NCBI RefSeq assembly: GCF_964199755.1
Contig: NC_133896.1
Span: 102,392,301 to 102,456,300 of the forward strand
DNA length: 64,000 nucleotides
Source of the DNA: Larus michahellis
Taxonomy: Eukaryota > Chordata > Aves > Charadriiformes > Laridae
Direction: 5' to 3'
The translations under genes and the position numbers were made by a program. A model generated the notes under the pieces. It was not told the origin of the DNA, ran no database searches, and saw only the letters and a list, made by a program, of their open reading frames with translations. Shown piece by piece: positions 59,450 through 64,000 of the stretch (within the stretch, counting starts at the first letter, position 1; the number at the start of each line of letters is the position of its first letter).

Positions 59450-62400
59450 CTGTATGCTAGCAGGGTTACTTCAAAACATGCAAGGCATTTGAAGTAGTGG
59501 CCAATAAATCACATTAGACCTCCCTGTAAGTCTTAGCTCCATTCCACTGCAGGCAGATTTATATAAATTGCCTTTACGCCATCACCTTGGAAAAATAAGG
59601 GATAATGAATTCCTATAAGGAGGAAAATTTTGTAAAGGCAGGTTACTCAACAGGATGTACTGAACCACCCTAGGGCACTGGTGGTGACTTTGGAGAGGCA
59701 TCCTCCTCTGCACTGCTTGTGCCAGCTGGAACCGGAGCGCTGCCCCTAGGTCACACGTGGATACACATCCTTAGTGCCAGGCTGATGGCAGGTGTCTTCC
59801 AAGACTTGCACTACTCAGAAGCAGCAGGGCAGAACATAGGAAACAGTAACTGGAATCGGTGACTGACGTGAAACACTGAAAAGCCCCCAGTACTTTCCCA
59901 AAACTCCTGCCAAGGATCATCCTTTGTATTGACTGCAGCAGCACCCACACGGCACAGTCCCGACTTTAACCTTCCTGCTCTTCCAGCAGGCAGGAAACAG
60001 CATGCAGAATGATGTAGCCAGGCTCTCCCCATGAGACAAAACTAATAGGAGAAATTTTGCCCACGTAATTGCCAGGCGTGGGCTTCAACACAGCACCTAG
60101 TTCAGCTGTGGATTTTAAAACTGGTTACAAAACTAGGCTGTTGAGAATCTACCAAGAAACATTAAATACGAAGCTACTGCCTCTGACTTCAAGTCGTTAG
60201 CCACAACGTGCTGGGTGTACAGAAGGTATGCTGGTGGAAACAGCAATGGTCCCTGTTTTCTCAGCCCCCTCCCTAGACCTCTGCGGGTGGCCACAGTTAG
60301 GCATGGGATGCCAAGCTTCCAGTTTAACCCAGTATGACATGTCTTATGCTGTGCTCTTAAGGCATACATGCTGGAAGAGGTCTGTTACGCTTAGGTGGCT
60401 CAAGTCCACCTTTGTACTGCCTCCTTGCTCCGTTTAACTGGACTAAATCATGTGAAGAAAAACAAACATAACAACAAGACAAGGTAAAAGAAGCTCGTGG
60501 GCTCTTTATGCTGCTATTACATACCCTGTTTTGAGTCTTTACAGTAGATTGTCCCCCATGTACAACTTTCAGTACGTTTCTTCTGAGAGAGGTTTTTCAC
60601 ATCCTGCATGTATTTTATGATCCTTTAAATATTACCTTACACTTGCCTCATCTCTACTCCAAAAAGATACCACAGCAACACAACAGGCATTTTCAGCTAC
60701 TTTAAAAAAAACAAAAAAGTTCAACACTGGTGTAGGCACATCCACTTAAGTCAAAGATTTCTTAGAGATGAACAAACAGATCTGGTAAATGTTAGATAAG
60801 CTGAAACAAATGAGGAATTTGATACTAAGTACACCAGAAGAAGATGACATTTTTCAACTGTTACATGGCGGTTTACAAAGTCTGAGAGATTAGCATTATA
60901 CTTAGATGGCAAAATTGGACCAAAAGAATTAAGGTTCCTGCTGCAAGACACATGTGCAGGACTGAAGTAGGTGGCAAGGAAGAAAGAGAGTGTGGATTTT
61001 GCAGCTCAAATTGTTCAACTTTATCTTCCTTTTTGTTCCCTAACCCAGGCTCTGCATATGATTTCCTACATGTTTGCTCCTTCCCAATTACTTTGTACGT
61101 TAGCTGATTTCAATAAACTTGAAGCAACAAGCAATCTCGAGGATACTCAGTTCCCCTGTCTCTCTGATATTTTACAAATTAGCCATTTTATAACTACTTC
61201 ACTAGTGAAAAATACATTGAAAAATTCTTCAAGGAGACAGAAGCATCATTGAATAGCCAGTGATAATTCTCTTCCCCAGGATGTTTTTAAGATGAGCCCA
61301 ACCTCTTTTCTTCCTTTTCTTCCTAAAACTGTTTCAGCTATAATCAGCTACAGTTTGGGTGTTTACTCTTTTTCCTGAAAGAAAAAAAAATAAAAATTGA
61401 TACTAGTAGGGGAGGAACATAGATTTTTCCCCTGAAATGTTGATTTACTGTCTAAAACTATGAAATGTAAAAGGAAGAATATTCTGATCTTTCCCTAACT
61501 TAGAGTTCTGCTTTTTGAAGCTTACCTTACACCTTATTGATAAAGCTGGTACCGTTGAAGATTGCCTGAAACGTCCCTTCATATAATTCTACTTTCACTT
61601 GCCTATAACTTAGTTAAACTTTTATCATTTGGTCTGATTTTTATTTTTTTTTTAAATATGTCTGCCTCAGGCTGAAATTTTTTGGAAGCATTTCAGCCAA
61701 TATCTCAGCTATTTCTGCAAACGAGACAGGGATGTGCGGGCGGGAAGTTTAACTTGCATTGAGCATTCTGATGACAACTCCTTTGAATAAGCTTTCCGTG
61801 CTTTAAAGTAGGGAACAGAAATTTGACAAGAGAGGGAGGGCATCATATGAAAATGATATGATGATTCATTCCTCCATATGAAAATTTGAGCCATTGGGCC
61901 AAGATAATAAATCTTCCAGAAAATTGCAGCCTGCATATCTGTTAGTGATTAACAGCTAAAATTCTACATTCAATGAACACATTCATGCTTTTCATGGGGT
62001 TTTAGTGACATCCAGATTGCCTATATAATGCCCTCAAAGAACAGCTAAGAACACATCTGTGCCCTAGAAGTTTTTGTATGTGAGCCAGCTGGGCATATGT
62101 AACCCCCAGAATAAATATACATTACAGGGCTTCAGGAAGAACACTGGCTATTCTGAGCAGAGGTGAGACTGAGCAATAGCAGGACTGGGGTAGGAGGCAG
62201 GGCGGGGGTGAACCTGACACAGCTGTACACCTGTGCAAACCTGGGAAGCAGGACATATACGGGAGGAGGAAAGGGAAACGATGCTGGGAAGCCACTCTCC
62301 TTAAAAGAGACTTATGAATTCTTCAGTCTAAAGAAGTTGGGTTTTAGGGGCATAGCGTCATTTTATGTGAAACTGCAGAGCATCTAACAAGAGGGAAGGC

Positions 62401-64000
62401 AAATTTCAGGGGAAGAAGGCAGAGTTGGGCAGGCTAGACAAGAAAGAGCAGGGGCCAGGAGCAAGACCAAAATCAGACAAGGAAGTGAGGGTGGTAGGAC
62501 AAGAAAAATACAAAGAAAATATAATACAAAGAAAAGCAGGATGAGCTTTCAGGTGTCATGGATCTATACTTCCAAGGGGACATGCTGTCTACAGTTTAGC
62601 TGCTTCCCAGATCTTGTATCATTGCCTAAGCTGGCTGCCCACTGTCCCAGTCTACAGCAGAGTAAGCTTTGCATTCTTCTCAACTTAGAGTCTGGGTCCA
62701 GGCATTGCAACATCCCCACCGTGTTTCATGGCCCCACCAGAGGACTTTGTGCTTCTCAGCAAGGACCTTCCCTATAACAGAGTCAAGACTTCATCAGTAA
62801 AGGATATAGACAAGTCATATGCTCCAGTACGTGACAGGTTTTGTTTGGAAATTGCAAGAGCAAGGATGAGTTTTTAGGTTCTGGGGGTCTAGGCTTTGGA
62901 TACTCAGGATCAGTTGGGATCTGTGGCCTCTGTCTATTTTTTCTAACTCCTGTTCCTAAGAAAAACTTTCTCATTGAGTTCTTTTGCTTCTTAAGATGAG
63001 ATAGGAGGAGTAGGTGTCTTGGGTCTGTGTTGCCAATCCAGCATGACTCCCTGTGATCTGCTCCCAGGTTGCAGTGAAGTCTTACTGGCTGCTGTTGTCT
63101 TTTTTGGCCTAGGCCATATCACTAGCACTTTTCTCTACCAGCAGACTGCACATTAAAGAAGAGATAACTGCAATAAATAAAAAAATGACACACCGACATG
63201 TTCTTCCATACATTATACTAGGAACTGGAAGGAAAAACCCATGGGAGGGAAACTGCAATAGAAAGGCAGGTCCATTTAAGAGAGGAGTGTGGAAGAGGCT
63301 GGAGAAGATGGCCCAAAAAAGTCTGTGAGATAAAATGATAACTTGTATGCTTTCCTGGAACGTATTTCTGGGGGTTCAACAGTTTTTGAGAGCTTGTCTG
63401 TCACAGCCATCTGTGTCACCCATTGGCAAATGTCCCAGTCCTTACAATTTTTATGCAAAAATGCTGACGTCTAACATTTACTTTAGTAGCTAAGAGATGA
63501 GGAAAGCTGATCCTAAGTTTGGATAATTAATATTTGTTGTTAAAATGGCACCGGTGTGCAGAGCACCACTTTTAGAACTGCTGTTCAATAGTCTCCCCTC
63601 CTGCCCACCAATGTGCAATGACAAAAACTATAAGGTTCTGTAATTACATACTTAAACATTCTTTTACTTCCCAACAAACCTTTGCTCCCTCCACTGTCTA
63701 GACTGCATGGTTCTCACTGTGAACCTAAGAATGCAGTACTACTGCCCATCAGCATGGAGTCTGGTCCCTGACCTGTAACGTCAGCAAGGTCTAATTCCCT
63801 GACATACAGACCTTTGGGTACACGCACGCCTGTCATAGTGAACTGCAGATCAACTCACTTCAATGCCTGATAAAGCTCAGCTTTTCTGTGGTCTGATGTC
63901 ATCAATGTAGGTGAGCTTATGAAGATAAACTGGTCTGCAGTAAGACAGCTGTTACTGACAATGAGTCGTATATAAAAAGGCAACATCTAACTGAAGAGGT
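59450..64000. other. Little identified toward the right edge
   Basis: One further minus-strand segment (61526-61565) ends in a strong donor, GTAAG then GTAAGC, and reads QSSTVPALSIRCK in its only open frame, but its acceptor (ACGTTTCAG) has a poor pyrimidine tract. Elsewhere there is AT-rich DNA with scattered open frames and no recognised repeat, RNA gene or promoter. Confidence 0.3.

Noticed and set aside
1..64000. CRISPR arrays, operons, prophage or other prokaryote-type systems
   Set aside because: No spaced direct repeats, no ribosome-binding-site spaced gene clusters, and the repeat content is clearly avian.

Overview
The window looks like bird nuclear DNA. It is AT-rich and CpG-poor, with no operon-like packing and no long intact reading frames. 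It contains chicken-repeat-1 (CR1) LINE copies whose 3' ends carry the diagnostic ATTCTATG-type octamers instead of a poly-A tail, plus pieces of two LTR-type dispersed repeats that I recognise from bird genomes. Those LTR families are common in non-galliform birds, so a neoavian species is a reasonable guess, but the sequence alone does not prove it.

Repeats are the securest annotation. A CR1 element on the + strand at about 51.55-53.47 kb keeps part of ORF1, part of the endonuclease and the 3' half of the reverse transcriptase, but has two internal deletions, two in-frame stops and a damaged catalytic motif. Three short CR1 3' ends lie at about 23.4 kb (+), 41.4 kb (-) and 54.8 kb (-). An internally deleted LTR-like repeat lies at 9.78-10.21 kb (+), and a fragment of a second LTR family at 6.13-6.28 kb (-). 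Simple-sequence and homopolymer tracts are scattered throughout.

For genes, the best reading is that much of the window is introns of one or more split genes on the minus strand. I found a series of short open segments bounded by good acceptor and donor sites at about 61.5, 59.4, 58.6, 56.9, 54.4, 49.9, 45.8, 44.9, 43.3, 40.2, 37.0, 36.9, 30.6, 29.9, 24.5, 22.8, 19.0, 17.1, 15.6 and 2.6 kb. From 44.9 kb down to 17.1 kb each segment joins the next in a compatible reading phase. The deduced protein would start with a helical region, continue with a lysine/arginine-rich coiled-coil stretch, and then have what may be a degenerate EF-hand-like segment followed by a beta-rich segment. I could not identify the gene. 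A ciliary EF-hand protein such as EFCAB5 crossed my mind, but I cannot support that name. Short open segments with plausible splice sites also arise by chance in a region this long, so these exons carry modest confidence and need transcript or homology support.

Other points: a 23-bp tandem duplication copies the acceptor of the 54.4 kb candidate exon; a CpG-rich patch lies at 38.4 kb in otherwise CpG-poor DNA; a plus-strand candidate terminal exon lies at the left edge; and G/C homopolymer runs could form quadruplexes. I see no tRNA, rRNA, CRISPR array or prokaryote-type system.
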